DNA of 64,000 nucleotides. It comes from Methylobacterium oryzihabitans (GTDB lineage: Bacteria > Pseudomonadota > Alphaproteobacteria > Rhizobiales > Beijerinckiaceae). Below are positions 36,312 to 45,042 of the stretch, piece after piece. The notes under the pieces are model-generated. The model ran no database searches. It had not been told where the DNA came from and saw only the letters and a list, made by a program, of their open reading frames with translations. The stretch spans positions 62,001 to 126,000 of the forward strand of contig NZ_SACP01000005.1 of assembly GCF_004004555.2 (NCBI RefSeq), given 5' to 3'. Every line of letters starts with the position of its first letter. Positions within the stretch are counted from its first letter, which is position 1. A program made the translations under genes and the position numbers.

Positions 36312-36953
36312 TCACGCCCCCGCCGGCTTCGCGTAGCGCCCGTCATACTCGCCGCGCTCGATCAGGCGCATCACCTCGGCCTCGCGCGCCTCCTGCGCCC
36401 GGACCGCCTCGGCCAAAGCGAGGGCGCCGGCGGCCGGGAAGGTCACGATCCCGTCCTCGTCGCCGACCACCACGTCGCCGGGCGACACGACCCAGCCGCC
36501 GATCGCGACGGGAACGTCGATCTCGCCCGGGCCGGTCTTGTACGGGCCGCGATGGGTGACGCCGCGGGCGTAGCAGGGGAAATCCGAGGCGGCGAAGTCG
36601 GCGCGGTCGCGGATCGCCCCGTCGACGACGAAGCCGGCGGCGCCGCGCGCCTGCGCGATCGCCTTCATGATGCCGCCGACGAGGGCGCGGCCGGTCTCGC
36701 CGCCGCCGTCGACCACCACCACATCCCCCGGCCGGACGATCTCCAGCGCCTGATGGATCGCGAGGTTGTCGCCGCCCCGCACCCGGACGGTGAGCGCCCG
36801 CCCGAGCAGGCGGCCGCCGCGGTGGAACGGCTGCAACCCGACGATCCCCGGCAGGCGGCCGAGATTGTCGCTGATCGTCGCGGTGGCAGCTCCGGCGAAC
36901 GCCGCGAGGATCGCCGGGTCGAGGGCCGGCGCCGCGTTCGGGGCCTGGGTCAT
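36312..36953 (-). CDS. RraA/HMG-aldolase-family protein
   Basis: 213 residues of the RraA-like fold. ATATISDNLGRLPGIVGLQPFHRGGRLLGRALTVRVRGGDNLAIHQAL opens the domain. The metal/active-site region includes GDVVVVDGGGETGRALVGGIMKAIAQARGAAGFVVDGAIRDRADFAASDFPCYARGVTHRGPYK. The R-D pair (GAIRDRADF) is found in 4-hydroxy-4-methyl-2-oxoglutarate and 4-carboxy-4-hydroxy-2-oxoadipate aldolases. An RNase E regulatory role (true RraA) is less likely given the context. The solute-binding protein gene lies 23 bases upstream on the same strand, suggesting a catabolic unit. Confidence 0.85.
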   Translation of the reverse strand: MTQAPNAAPALDPAILAAFAGAATATISDNLGRLPGIVGLQPFHRGGRLLGRALTVRVRGGDNLAIHQALEIVRPGDVVVVDGGGETGRALVGGIMKAIAQARGAAGFVVDGAIRDRADFAASDFPCYARGVTHRGPYKTGPGEIDVPVAIGGWVVSPGDVVVGDEDGIVTFPAAGALALAEAVRAQEAREAEVMRLIERGEYDGRYAKPAGA

Positions 36954-36976
36954 GCGGGCGTCTCCGTCCTCGTCGG

Positions 36977-37885
36977 TCACGGCAGCGCGTAGGCGGCCGG
37001 GTCCGGGCTGCTCGTCGGCTCGGCATAGACCCGCTTCAGCTCCGGCGAGAGCGGGACCCGGAAGTTGAGCCCGTTCGGCGGCACCGGCGACTGGAACCAC
37101 TTGGCGTAGAGCGCCGTCATGGCGGGGCTGCGGTAGAGGTCGGCCGTCGCCCGGTCGGCGAGCGCCTTGAACGGTGCGTCGTCCCGCCGCAGCATGATCC
37201 CGTAGGGCTCAGGGAGAGAGAACGCCTCCTCGCTGACCTTGTAGGCCGCCGGCTCCTTCGACTGGGCGATCAGGATGCTGAGCTGGACGTCGTCGGTCAC
37301 CATCGCGGCGACGCGGCCGGTCTCCAGCAGCAGGAAGCCCTCGGCCGGGTCCTTGGCCGACTGGATCGTCATGCCGAGCTTGCGCTCGCCGTTGACCCGG
37401 TTGAGCTGGATCGCGTTGGTCGAACCCGCCACCGTCGCGACCGTGCGCCCCTTGAGGCTGTCGATGCCGTCGAGCCCGGACGCGACCTTCGAGGCGAACC
37501 GGGTCGCCGCGAGGAAGTGGGTGTTGGTGAAGGTGACCTGCTTCTGCCGCTCGGCGTTGTTGGTGGTGGTGCCGCATTCGAGGTCGATCGACCCGTTGGT
37601 CATCAGCGGGAGCCGGGTCGAGGAGATCACGGTCTGCTTCTCGACGCGCAGGTCCGGCGCCTTGATCTCGGCCTTGATCGCCTCGACGATCGTCTCGCAG
37701 ATGTCGACCGTGAAGCCGCTGATGCCGTTCTTGTCGTCGAGGTAGCTGAACGGCACCGACGAGTCGCGCACGCCGAGCACGATCCGGTTGGTCTCCTTGA
37801 TCTTCTTCAGCGTCCCGGACAGCTCCTGCGCCGTGGCGGGGCCGCAGAGGAACGTGGCGGCGAGGAGCGCGAGGATCGGACGCAT
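36977..37885 (-). CDS. ABC transporter periplasmic solute-binding protein, amino-acid type
   Basis: 302 residues: signal peptide MRPILALLAATFLCGPATA, then the family 3 binding-protein fold (GTLKKIKETNRIVLGVRDSSVPFSYLDDKNGISGFTVDICETIVEAIKAEI, STRLPLMTNGSIDLECGTTTNNAERQKQVTFTNTHF, GRTVATVAGSTNA, YGIMLRRDDAPFKALADRATADLY). It is close to glutamate/aspartate binders such as GltI/AatJ. No permease or ATPase gene is adjacent, so its transporter is elsewhere or the protein has a sensing role. Divergent from the LysR regulator. Confidence 0.9.
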   Translation of the reverse strand: MRPILALLAATFLCGPATAQELSGTLKKIKETNRIVLGVRDSSVPFSYLDDKNGISGFTVDICETIVEAIKAEIKAPDLRVEKQTVISSTRLPLMTNGSIDLECGTTTNNAERQKQVTFTNTHFLAATRFASKVASGLDGIDSLKGRTVATVAGSTNAIQLNRVNGERKLGMTIQSAKDPAEGFLLLETGRVAAMVTDDVQLSILIAQSKEPAAYKVSEEAFSLPEPYGIMLRRDDAPFKALADRATADLYRSPAMTALYAKWFQSPVPPNGLNFRVPLSPELKRVYAEPTSSPDPAAYALP

Positions 37886-38029
37886 GAGGTCTCCGTTTCG
37901 ATGGAAGGGCGCGCGCGGCAGCACCGGATGATGGCGGCCGCAACCCTGCGGCAGCGGGCCGGGCGAAAAAAGCGATAAAAACTTCGCCGGAGACTTGCCA
38001 AAAAGGAATGCCACGCGGAGGAGTGCCCG

Positions 38030-38932
38030 GTGCCGACCCTCAAGCAGCTCGACGCCCTGCACTGGATCGCCGCGCTCGGCAGCTTCGAGCGGGCGGCAGA
38101 GCGGCTCGGCACGACGCAATCGGCGGTGTCGAAGCGGATCCACGAGCTGGAGGCGGCTCTCGGCGTCGAGATCTTCGACCGGAGCCAGCGCGGGGCCCGC
38201 CTCACCCCGACCGGCGAGGCGGTGCTGGCGACCGCCGGCGACATGCTGGACCTGCGCGACCGGCTGCTCGACTTCGCGGGACAGGATCCTCCCTCGATGC
38301 GCCGGCTCCGCTTCGGCGTGACCGAGCTGACCGCCATGACCTGGCTCCCGGCCTTCGTCTCGGAGCTGCGGGCCGCCTATCCGCGGGTCGCGCTGGAACC
38401 GGAGGTCGAGCAGAGCGCCGACCTGCTCGAACGGCTGGAGAGCGGCAGCCTCGACTTCATCGTCGTGCCGGACGTGTTCTGGCACTCGGCCTGCCGCGCC
38501 GTGCCGCTCGGCAGCGTCGAGAACGCCTGGTTCAGCAGCCCCGGCCTCGTCGGCGAGCCGCACCCGATCGGCCTCGACGAGCTGATGACCCGGCCGATCC
38601 TGGTCCAGGGCAACCGCTCCGGATCGGGCCTGTTCTACGAGCGCTGGCTGCACCAGCACGGGGCGAGCCCGCGCCGGGCGATCCGCAGCAACAGCATGAC
38701 CGCCCTCGTCGGCCTGACCATGGCGGGAATCGGGATCAGCTACATGCCGCGCCTGTGCCTCGGCGGCATCGTGGCGAGCGGCGACCTGCGCATCGTCGAG
38801 ACCGATCCGCCGCTGCCGCCGGTGACCTACGTGCTGATGGTCCGCGCCGGCGAGGCGCAGACCCTCGTCGCCACCGTCACCGACCTCGCCCGGCGCACCT
38901 GCGACTTCTCGCGTCCGGTGCGCTGGAGCTGA
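38030..38932 (+). CDS. LysR-family transcriptional regulator
   Basis: 300 residues, GTG start. The N-terminal winged helix (PTLKQLDALHWIAALGSFERAAERLGTTQSAVSKRIHELEAALGVEIFDRSQRGARLTPTGEAVL) is typical of LysR. The effector domain follows (LRFGVTELTAMTWLPAFVSELRAAYPRVALEPEV). Position divergent from the solute-binding/RraA gene pair across a 144-base region suggests it controls that unit in response to its substrate. Confidence 0.93.
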   Translation: MPTLKQLDALHWIAALGSFERAAERLGTTQSAVSKRIHELEAALGVEIFDRSQRGARLTPTGEAVLATAGDMLDLRDRLLDFAGQDPPSMRRLRFGVTELTAMTWLPAFVSELRAAYPRVALEPEVEQSADLLERLESGSLDFIVVPDVFWHSACRAVPLGSVENAWFSSPGLVGEPHPIGLDELMTRPILVQGNRSGSGLFYERWLHQHGASPRRAIRSNSMTALVGLTMAGIGISYMPRLCLGGIVASGDLRIVETDPPLPPVTYVLMVRAGEAQTLVATVTDLARRTCDFSRPVRWS

Positions 38933-38939
38933 ACGCGGA

Positions 38940-39458
38940 TCACTTCGCGACCAGCAGCGCCCAGTACACCTTGTACTTCGAGCCCGGCGCGTAGGCGGTG
39001 GCGATGCCCATCCGGGTCGCGTCGGGGTCGAGCAGCACCGCGTTGTGGGGCGGGCTGTCGCGCCAGCCGGAGAACGCCTCGGCGAGGGTGTGGTAGCCGG
39101 CCGAGAGGTTGGCGTGCGGATCCGAAAAACCCATCCGCGCCGCCACGGTCTTGACGATGTCGGCCTGGCTCGGCCGGCCGGCGGCGGCCATCGCGGCGGT
39201 CTCGGTCACCGCGAGCTGCTGCAGGCCGGGATCGAGGGCGAGCATCGGCAGGCCCCTGTTGCGGCGGTAGGCGGCGATCATCTCCTGCGCCGCGCCGGCA
39301 TCGAGCTGGGCGTTGGCGGCGTTCATCGGCCAGTACAGGCTCGGGGTCCCCGGCGTCGCCGGCACGCTCGCGTCGAGACCTCGGGCGCAGGCGGAGACCA
39401 GCACCAGCAGGCCGAGGGCGAGGACGGGCCGGAGACGGGCGGGGACGACAGGGATCAA
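38940..39458 (-). CDS. CAP-domain lipoprotein (SCP/PR-1 family)
   Basis: 172 residues, TTG start at 39458 overlapping the stop of the MscS gene (TTGA). The signal peptide ends in a lipobox LVSAC, giving a lipid-anchored protein. The CAP domain has AAQEMIAAYRRNRGLPMLALDPGLQQLAVTETAAMAAAGRPS, HANLSAGYHTLAEAFSGWRDSPPHNAVLLDPDATRMGIATAY. The last segment is the canonical W-x-x-S-x-x-H-x-x-x-x-x pattern. Function unknown. Translational coupling to the mechanosensitive channel is notable. Confidence 0.88.
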   Translation of the reverse strand: MIPVVPARLRPVLALGLLVLVSACARGLDASVPATPGTPSLYWPMNAANAQLDAGAAQEMIAAYRRNRGLPMLALDPGLQQLAVTETAAMAAAGRPSQADIVKTVAARMGFSDPHANLSAGYHTLAEAFSGWRDSPPHNAVLLDPDATRMGIATAYAPGSKYKVYWALLVAK

Positions 39459-42088
39459 GGGACACTCTCGGGCGTTCGGCGGCGGGCCTCCGCGGCGGGG
39501 GCCTCGCCGGCAGGCCGGTCCTCGGCGGCGCCGCGGCCGGGGACCGCGACCGAGGTCGTTCCCACCGTCCGGGCGATCATCCCGAGGGCGTCCTGCATCG
39601 GTTCGAGACCCTGGACCGTCACGATGCTCGCTCCCGGCCCGAGATTGGGGATCAATCCCTTCTCGGACAAGGTGCGGAACACCGCGAAGTTGAGATCACT
39701 CTGAACTTTCAGTTGCGACGCGACGTCGGTGATCATCGCGATCAGCTCGAATTCGAGGAACGGATCGCCGATCTTGCGGAAGACCACCCGCGGCGGCGGC
39801 TCCTTGAGCACGTCGGCATGGGCCTTGGCGCAGGAGACGATCAGCTCGGCGGCGTTGACCGGGTCCTGGTTGCGCAGGACGTTGACGGTGATCGCGACCC
39901 GGCCGACCCGGTCGCCGCGGACCCGGTTCTTCACCACGCCGGAGATCAGGTTGGAATTCGGCACGATCACCGCCGAGCGGTCGAAGGTCTGGATCTCGGT
40001 CGAGCGCACGCTGATGCGCCGGACGTAGCCCTCGTTGTCGCCGATCACCACGAGGTCGCCGACGCGGATCGGGCGCTCCCACAGCAGCAGCAGGCCCGAC
40101 ACGAAGTTGTTGACGATCGACTGGAGGCCGAAGCCGATACCGACCGACAGCGCGCCGGCGACGATGGTGACCTTCTCGAGGCTGAGGCCCAGATACGAGA
40201 ACGCCACCGCGAGGGCGACCAGGAAGCCGACATAGCCGGCGATGGTCGCGATCGAGTTGCGCAGGCCGAGATCGAGGTCGGTCGCCGGCAGGTAGGTGTT
40301 CTCCAGCCAGCGCTTGATCGCCCGGGCGATCACGATGCCGACGGCGAACAGCGCGAGCGCCACCGCGATCGTCGACAGCGAGATCGTCACGTCGCCGACC
40401 TTGAAGCCGAAGAACGCCGCCCGCGCCGAGGCGAGCAGGTCGGTCGAGTCGACGCCCCAGGTGGCGAGCAGGATCACCGCGGCGGCGGTGAGCAGCACCA
40501 CCCGGACGAAGCCGGTGATGAGCACCGCGATCTGGTTGAGCGAACGCTTGCGCAGGCCGGTATTGGCCTGGAGCGCGGTGGCGAAGCCGGAATCGTTCTG
40601 CAGCGCCCCGCCGACGAAGCTGTCGACGCTGAGGATGCACAGGGTCAGCATCGACGCGGCGACCGCGGTCCACAGCAACTGGTTGATGAGGAACGACGAC
40701 AGCGCGATGTAGCCGGTGACGGCGCTCGCGGCGATCGCCGCGACCACGATCCAGCCGACGAGGCGCAGCGGCCCGCCGATCCCGGTGGAGGATTCCGCCG
40801 CGACGTAGGGGCCGAGGCAGGCCTCATCGGTCTCGGCCCGGGCGGCGAAGCGGCGCAGGCCGATCGCCAGCACCACCGCCACCACGAGGGCGAACAGGCC
40901 CTTGGTGACGATCGTCACCGGCAGGCCGACCGAGATGCCGGCGTTGAGGGCCTCGATGGTGCGCCCGCCCGTGATGACGACCGCGATCCCGACCGCGAGG
41001 CGGTTGATCCGCTCGGCGGTGGCGTCCTCCATCGCGATCAGCCGCCAGGCCGGCCGGCCGGGGGAGAGCAGCGCGTCGGCCATCGCCTCGACGACCGCCA
41101 CGAAGGCGATCGCCCCGAGCAGGCTGTGGAACACCGTGAGCAGGCGGGCCGGCATCACGTCGGTGACGTCGACGGTGTAGCCGACGACGAAGCTGCCGAG
41201 CACCGCCGGGACCGCCCCGATGAGAAAGACCCGCCACGCGGCCAGCACCTTGGCGCCGCGTTCCGGCGCGCGCGCCGCGGACGCGCGGTGGCCGACCGCC
41301 GGGGCGATGTGCCGGCGCCCGATATAGAGCGCGACCGAGACGCCGATCGCGAGGGCGACGAGGAGGAGGCGAAAGGGCGTGCCGTTGCGCTGGACCTGAA
41401 CCACCGCGTCGGCGGCCGCGGCTTCCAGCGACTTCAGGTCCCGCGGCACGTCGCCGAGCGCCCGCTGCCACAGGTCGGGGCTGACCAGCGGATCGGTGCG
41501 CTCGAACAGCGCCCGGGTAAAGGCGGTGCGGCGCCGGTTGCTGATCTGGTCGGAGATCTGCTCGCTCTGCACCAGCAGCGAGCGGGCGATGCGCAGGGTG
41601 TCGTCGGTCTCGGCGACCGCGGCCTCGCGCTGGGCCCGCTCCTCGGCCACGTCCTGGGCCTCCGGCGCGTCCTTGGGCTTGGGCCCGATCTGGTTCAGGC
41701 GCTCCTTGGCGGCGTCGAGCCGGGGGCCGAGATTGTCGATGACCTGCCGCAGGCGGTCGGCGACCGGATCGATCCCCTCGCGCAGCATCGCGAGGTCGTC
41801 CTTGTTGAGCTCGCGGTTGGAGAGCGCCTTCTCGCGCTGGTCGAGATCGGCCTTCTCGTTGTCGAGCTGGGCGCGGACCTGCTGGATCTGCTCGGAGATC
41901 GGCGGCGGCTTGACCGGCGCCGCGGGAGCCGGAGCGGCCGGCGCCGGCGCCCCGGCGGCGGGCTTGTCGGCGGCCGGGCGAGACGGCGCGGCGGCAGGCT
42001 TGGCCGGTGGATCCTGCGCGACCGCGAAGCCGGGCGCCAGGACGGCGGCGGTCATCAGGGCGGCGATCCATCGGCGAAACCGTCTCAT
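39455..42088 (-). CDS. Large MscS-family mechanosensitive channel with DUF3772 domain
   Basis: 877 residues. A signal peptide and Ala/Pro-rich linker precede a periplasmic coiled-coil DUF3772 region (about residues 70-240: IQQVRAQLDNEKADLDQREKALSNRELN). About ten membrane segments follow, then the MscS core: pore helix YLGLSLEKVTIVAGALSVGIGFGLQSIVNNFVSGLLLLWERPIRVGD, beta domain IGDNEGYVRRISVRSTEIQTFDRSAVIVPNSNLISGVVKN and C-terminal alpha/beta domain. It should open on membrane tension to relieve osmotic stress. The ATG at 42088 gives the signal peptide. Confidence 0.94.
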   Translation of the reverse strand: MRRFRRWIAALMTAAVLAPGFAVAQDPPAKPAAAPSRPAADKPAAGAPAPAAPAPAAPVKPPPISEQIQQVRAQLDNEKADLDQREKALSNRELNKDDLAMLREGIDPVADRLRQVIDNLGPRLDAAKERLNQIGPKPKDAPEAQDVAEERAQREAAVAETDDTLRIARSLLVQSEQISDQISNRRRTAFTRALFERTDPLVSPDLWQRALGDVPRDLKSLEAAAADAVVQVQRNGTPFRLLLVALAIGVSVALYIGRRHIAPAVGHRASAARAPERGAKVLAAWRVFLIGAVPAVLGSFVVGYTVDVTDVMPARLLTVFHSLLGAIAFVAVVEAMADALLSPGRPAWRLIAMEDATAERINRLAVGIAVVITGGRTIEALNAGISVGLPVTIVTKGLFALVVAVVLAIGLRRFAARAETDEACLGPYVAAESSTGIGGPLRLVGWIVVAAIAASAVTGYIALSSFLINQLLWTAVAASMLTLCILSVDSFVGGALQNDSGFATALQANTGLRKRSLNQIAVLITGFVRVVLLTAAAVILLATWGVDSTDLLASARAAFFGFKVGDVTISLSTIAVALALFAVGIVIARAIKRWLENTYLPATDLDLGLRNSIATIAGYVGFLVALAVAFSYLGLSLEKVTIVAGALSVGIGFGLQSIVNNFVSGLLLLWERPIRVGDLVVIGDNEGYVRRISVRSTEIQTFDRSAVIVPNSNLISGVVKNRVRGDRVGRVAITVNVLRNQDPVNAAELIVSCAKAHADVLKEPPPRVVFRKIGDPFLEFELIAMITDVASQLKVQSDLNFAVFRTLSEKGLIPNLGPGASIVTVQGLEPMQDALGMIARTVGTTSVAVPGRGAAEDRPAGEAPAAEARRRTPESVP

Positions 42089-42503
42089 GCGTGGTCCTTC
42101 CGGTCGTGGCAGGTGCGGCGCGGGCACCCGGCTCGGCGATCCCGCGCACGGGGGTGACCTAGGGCAGGGTGCGGCGCGGTGAACAGCGCCCGTCATGGCC
42201 GGCCATCGCGGCGGAATGAGGCCGCCGGGGGCAAGTCGTCCCCAGCCTGTGGGCCGCGACGTCTGGCCCGGCCGGCGAACCTTCACAAGCCTGTCATCGT
42301 GATATTAGACTTAGCCCCAATGGACACGGCCTCCTCGTTCCACGCCGCCCGGGCGACCACGGTCCCGCCGGGCCGGCCGCAAAGCCGGTCCGGGTGCCCC
42401 GCCCCGGTGCCGCCCCCCGTCGGCGGTCCCCCGCGGGTCCGTGCCGGCTGGCCGCCGCGTCCTCTCCTCCTCACTCCCACCGGCCGGCCCGGAGGATAAG
42501 GCG
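42089..42503. other. Long GC-rich leader region before the HNH unit
   Basis: 415 bases without a clear gene. A candidate plus-strand promoter is TTCACA (42282-42287), 17 bases, TTAGAC (42305-42310), in the only AT-rich patch. From there to 42503 the sequence is GC-rich with several short inverted repeats. It ends at the strong ribosome-binding site of the small ORF at 42504. The MscS gene promoter should also lie here on the opposite strand. Confidence 0.4.
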
Positions 42504-42713
42504 ATGGCTCCCATCTCCTGCCTCCGCGAGCGGTCCGAAGGCCGGCCTCGCGCCGGGCCCTTCCACCGCGGCCGGTCTCCCCGCCAGGGCAGGATGATGC
42601 TGGACAGTCGAACGCTTCTCCGTCGTGCGGCCGGAGGGCCGCTCTCCTCGTCCCGCGCCGACCGGATCCGGTCGGCGGCCGGGATGGACAGCCGGGCGGG
42701 AGGGCGCGCATGA
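42504..42713 (+). CDS. Possible small ORF translationally coupled to the HNH gene
   Basis: 69 codons: ATG at 42504 is preceded by GGAGG at 8 bases, one of the stronger ribosome-binding sites in the window. Its TGA overlaps the HNH start as ATGA. The product is Arg/Gly/Ser-rich (MAPISCLRERSEGRPRAGPF...), with no signal peptide or recognisable domain. It could be a regulatory leader ORF or a basic small protein. Composition does not prove coding. Confidence 0.4.
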   Translation: MAPISCLRERSEGRPRAGPFHRGRSPRQGRMMLDSRTLLRRAAGGPLSSSRADRIRSAAGMDSRAGGRA

Positions 42714-43261
42714 GTGCCGACCTCCAGACCCTCGTGCTCAACGCGGATTACCGTCCGCTCTCCTACAATCCGCTGTCGCTGTGGTGCTGGAAGGACGCGC
42801 TGACCGCCCTGTTCCTCGACCGGGTGACGCTGGTGGCGACCTACGACGCCCAGGCCCGCTCGCCGAGCAAGAGCTTCCAGATCCCGAGCGTCGTCGCGCT
42901 GAAGAGCTACGTCACGCTGGCGCGCACGCCGGCCTTCACGCGCTACAACATCTACCTGCGCGATTCGTTCTCGTGCCAGTACTGCGCCGTGCGGCTGCCC
43001 TCGGGCGGGCTGACCTTCGACCACGTGGTGCCGCGCTCCCGCGGCGGGCTCTCGACCTGGGAGAACGTCGTCGCGGCCTGCTCGCCGTGCAACCTGCGCA
43101 AGGCCAACCGGACCCCGGCCGAGGCGGAGATGCCGCTGCTGACCGAGCCGCGCCGGCCGACCCGCTACGAGCTGCACCACCGCCAGCCGGAATTCGACCA
43201 CCGCCAGTACCACCATACCTGGCTCGACTACCTGTACTGGGACAGCGAGCTGGAGAGCTGA
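42710..43261 (+). CDS. HNH endonuclease family protein
   Basis: 183 residues. The C-terminal half has a complete HNH zinc finger: FSCQYCAVRLPSGGLTFDHVVPRSRGGLSTWENVVAACSPCNLRKANRTP, with C-x-x-C pairs binding zinc and DHVVPRSRGG-N-x-x-x-x-C-x-x-C-N forming the catalytic beta-beta-alpha site. The N-terminus (LVLNADYRPLSYNPLSLWCWKDALTALFLDRVTLV) is shared by a widespread alphaproteobacterial group of unknown role, not linked to phage or restriction genes here. DNA nicking or repair is plausible. Next gene is a HAD phosphatase. Confidence 0.9.
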   Translation: MSADLQTLVLNADYRPLSYNPLSLWCWKDALTALFLDRVTLVATYDAQARSPSKSFQIPSVVALKSYVTLARTPAFTRYNIYLRDSFSCQYCAVRLPSGGLTFDHVVPRSRGGLSTWENVVAACSPCNLRKANRTPAEAEMPLLTEPRRPTRYELHHRQPEFDHRQYHHTWLDYLYWDSELES

Positions 43262-43355
43262 GCCCCCTCCCCCGCTGGCCGGCGGGACGTTGCGTTCCCG
43301 GTCCCGGGCGTCTAGTCCGGAACCGTCGCGGGCATGCTGCGGCGCAGCAACGAGG

Positions 43356-44258
43356 ATGCGGCCGATGACGCGGACGACGGGTGCGACGGTGCCGGTGCTG
43401 GACGGGATCGCGGATCTCGCCCCGCGCTTCGACCTGATCCTCTGCGACGTCTGGGGCGTCCTGCACAACGGTGAGCGGGCGCATGCGGCAGCCGGCGAGG
43501 CGCTGACGCGCTTCCGCGCGTTGCCGGGCGAGCGGCCGCGCCGGGTGGTGCTGGTCTCGAACGCCCCGCGGCCGGGCTCTTTGGTGCAGGCCCAGCTCGA
43601 CGGATTCGGCCTGCCGCGCTCGGCCTACGATGCGATCGTCACCTCGGGCGACCTGACCCGGGCGCTGATCGCCGCCAGCGCCGGGGAGCCGGTCCACCAT
43701 CTCGGTCCCGAGCGCGACCTGCCGATCTTCGAGGGGCTCGACCTGCGCCGCACCGGAGCCGAGGAGGCCGCCCACGTCGTCTGCACCGGGCTCCTCGACG
43801 ACGAGACGGAGACGGCGGAGGATTATCGCGAGCGGCTCGCGGCGATGCAGGCGCGGGGCGTGCGGATGATCTGCGCCAACCCCGACCTCGTGGTCGAGCG
43901 CGGCACCCGGCTCATCCCCTGCGCCGGCGCCCTGGCGAGCCTCTACGAGCACCTCGGCGGCGAGGTGGTGTGGGCCGGCAAGCCGCACCGCCCGGTCTAC
44001 CAGGAGGCGGTCGCCACCGCCGCGGCGATCGACGGTGTGGAGCCCGTCGCGCCCGGACGGATCCTCGCCATCGGCGACGCGATCCGCACCGACATCGCGG
44101 GGGCGCACGGGTTCGGGGTCGCCTCGCTGCTGATCGCCCGCGGCATCCATGCCGCCGAACTCGGGATCGAGGGCGGGGCGACGCTCGGCGACGTGGCGCA
44201 CTGGCTCGAACGCCAGCCGGTCCATCCGGACGCGATCGTCGAGCGTCTGCAATGGTGA
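43356..44258 (+). CDS. HAD-superfamily hydrolase (TIGR01459 type)
   Basis: 300 residues. HAD motif I is FDLILCDVWGVLHNGERAH (nucleophile Asp), motif II VVLVSNAPRPGSLV, with a class II cap and motif IV RILAIGDAIRTDIAGAHGFGVASLLI near the end. It resembles the TIGR01459 group related to pyridoxal-phosphate and p-nitrophenyl phosphatases. Substrate unknown. ATG at 43356 or an in-frame ATG nine bases later; the latter has the better spacing to CGAGG. Confidence 0.88.
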   Translation: MRPMTRTTGATVPVLDGIADLAPRFDLILCDVWGVLHNGERAHAAAGEALTRFRALPGERPRRVVLVSNAPRPGSLVQAQLDGFGLPRSAYDAIVTSGDLTRALIAASAGEPVHHLGPERDLPIFEGLDLRRTGAEEAAHVVCTGLLDDETETAEDYRERLAAMQARGVRMICANPDLVVERGTRLIPCAGALASLYEHLGGEVVWAGKPHRPVYQEAVATAAAIDGVEPVAPGRILAIGDAIRTDIAGAHGFGVASLLIARGIHAAELGIEGGATLGDVAHWLERQPVHPDAIVERLQW

Positions 44259-44270
44259 CGCGGCACGCCG

Positions 44271-44882
44271 TCAGGAGAACAGGGCGTCGATCGCGTCCTG
44301 GGGCGTCGCGGGTCCCTTGAGCTGGGGCCCGTTGAGCATCAGGGTCTCGGCCCGGGACTGGCGCTTGGCGTCCTCCGGATCGAGCTTGGCCTCGCCGTCC
44401 TGGATCTTCACCGTCGTGGCGAAGCTCTCGAGGCGCTTCTCGAGCTGGCCGAGGGCCTCGACCACCTTCGAGATGCGCTGGCCGGTGATGTCCTGGAAGG
44501 TGCAGGCCTCGAAGATCTCGTAGATCCGGCTCTCGACCTTGGCGCGGTAGCCGTCGAGGGTCGAATCCTCGATGACCAGGATCGCCTCGGCCGCCTCCAT
44601 GATCGAGTTGGTGGCGCCGGCGGTCGCCGCCACCACGCTGCCGAGCTCGTCATGAGCCATCGGCAGTCGGTCGCGCATCAGCTCCTGCGCCCGCAGTGCC
44701 GCGATGCCGGATTTCAGCCGGGTGATGTAATCGGCGATCTCCTTGAGTTCGCCGACCACCGCCGGATCGATCCCGCTCGCCTTGGGCGCCCGGCCCGCCG
44801 GCTCCGGCCGTCGCTCGGCCGGGGCATCGCCCAGCACCCGAGCGATCGACGAATAGACTCGTTCCGTCGTCTGCCTCAGCAC
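44271..44882 (-). CDS. cheZ: Chemotaxis phosphatase CheZ-like protein
   Basis: 203 residues. Long helices carry the CheZ signature RIYEIFEACTFQDITGQRISKVVEALGQLEKRLESF; the Asp and Gln in QDITGQ are the catalytic pair acting on phospho-CheY. ELGSVVAATAGATNSIMEAAEAILVIE is the preceding helix. The C-terminal tail ends with the short CheY-binding-like DAIDALFS. GTG at 44882 is preceded by AAGGAG at seven bases. It is about 160 bases from the CheY gene on the same strand, so dephosphorylation of that CheY is likely. Confidence 0.9.
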   Translation of the reverse strand: MLRQTTERVYSSIARVLGDAPAERRPEPAGRAPKASGIDPAVVGELKEIADYITRLKSGIAALRAQELMRDRLPMAHDELGSVVAATAGATNSIMEAAEAILVIEDSTLDGYRAKVESRIYEIFEACTFQDITGQRISKVVEALGQLEKRLESFATTVKIQDGEAKLDPEDAKRQSRAETLMLNGPQLKGPATPQDAIDALFS

Positions 44883-45042
44883 GACCCGCTCCTTGCCGGT
44901 CCGTCGCACCCCGTGCGCCGGGCGTCGCCACCCGGGGGAGGTCATGGGGCCGCCACAGGCCCCACGCATCCCGCCTCGCCCGCTCCCGATCGCCGGACCG
45001 CGACGCGGCCCGGAACGCGGCGGCCTCGCGCCGCCGGCGCGC

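Noticed and set aside
42710..43261. HNH gene as part of a restriction, phage or group-II-intron system
   Set aside because: No methyltransferase, phage or intron features surround it; neighbours are a channel gene and a HAD phosphatase.
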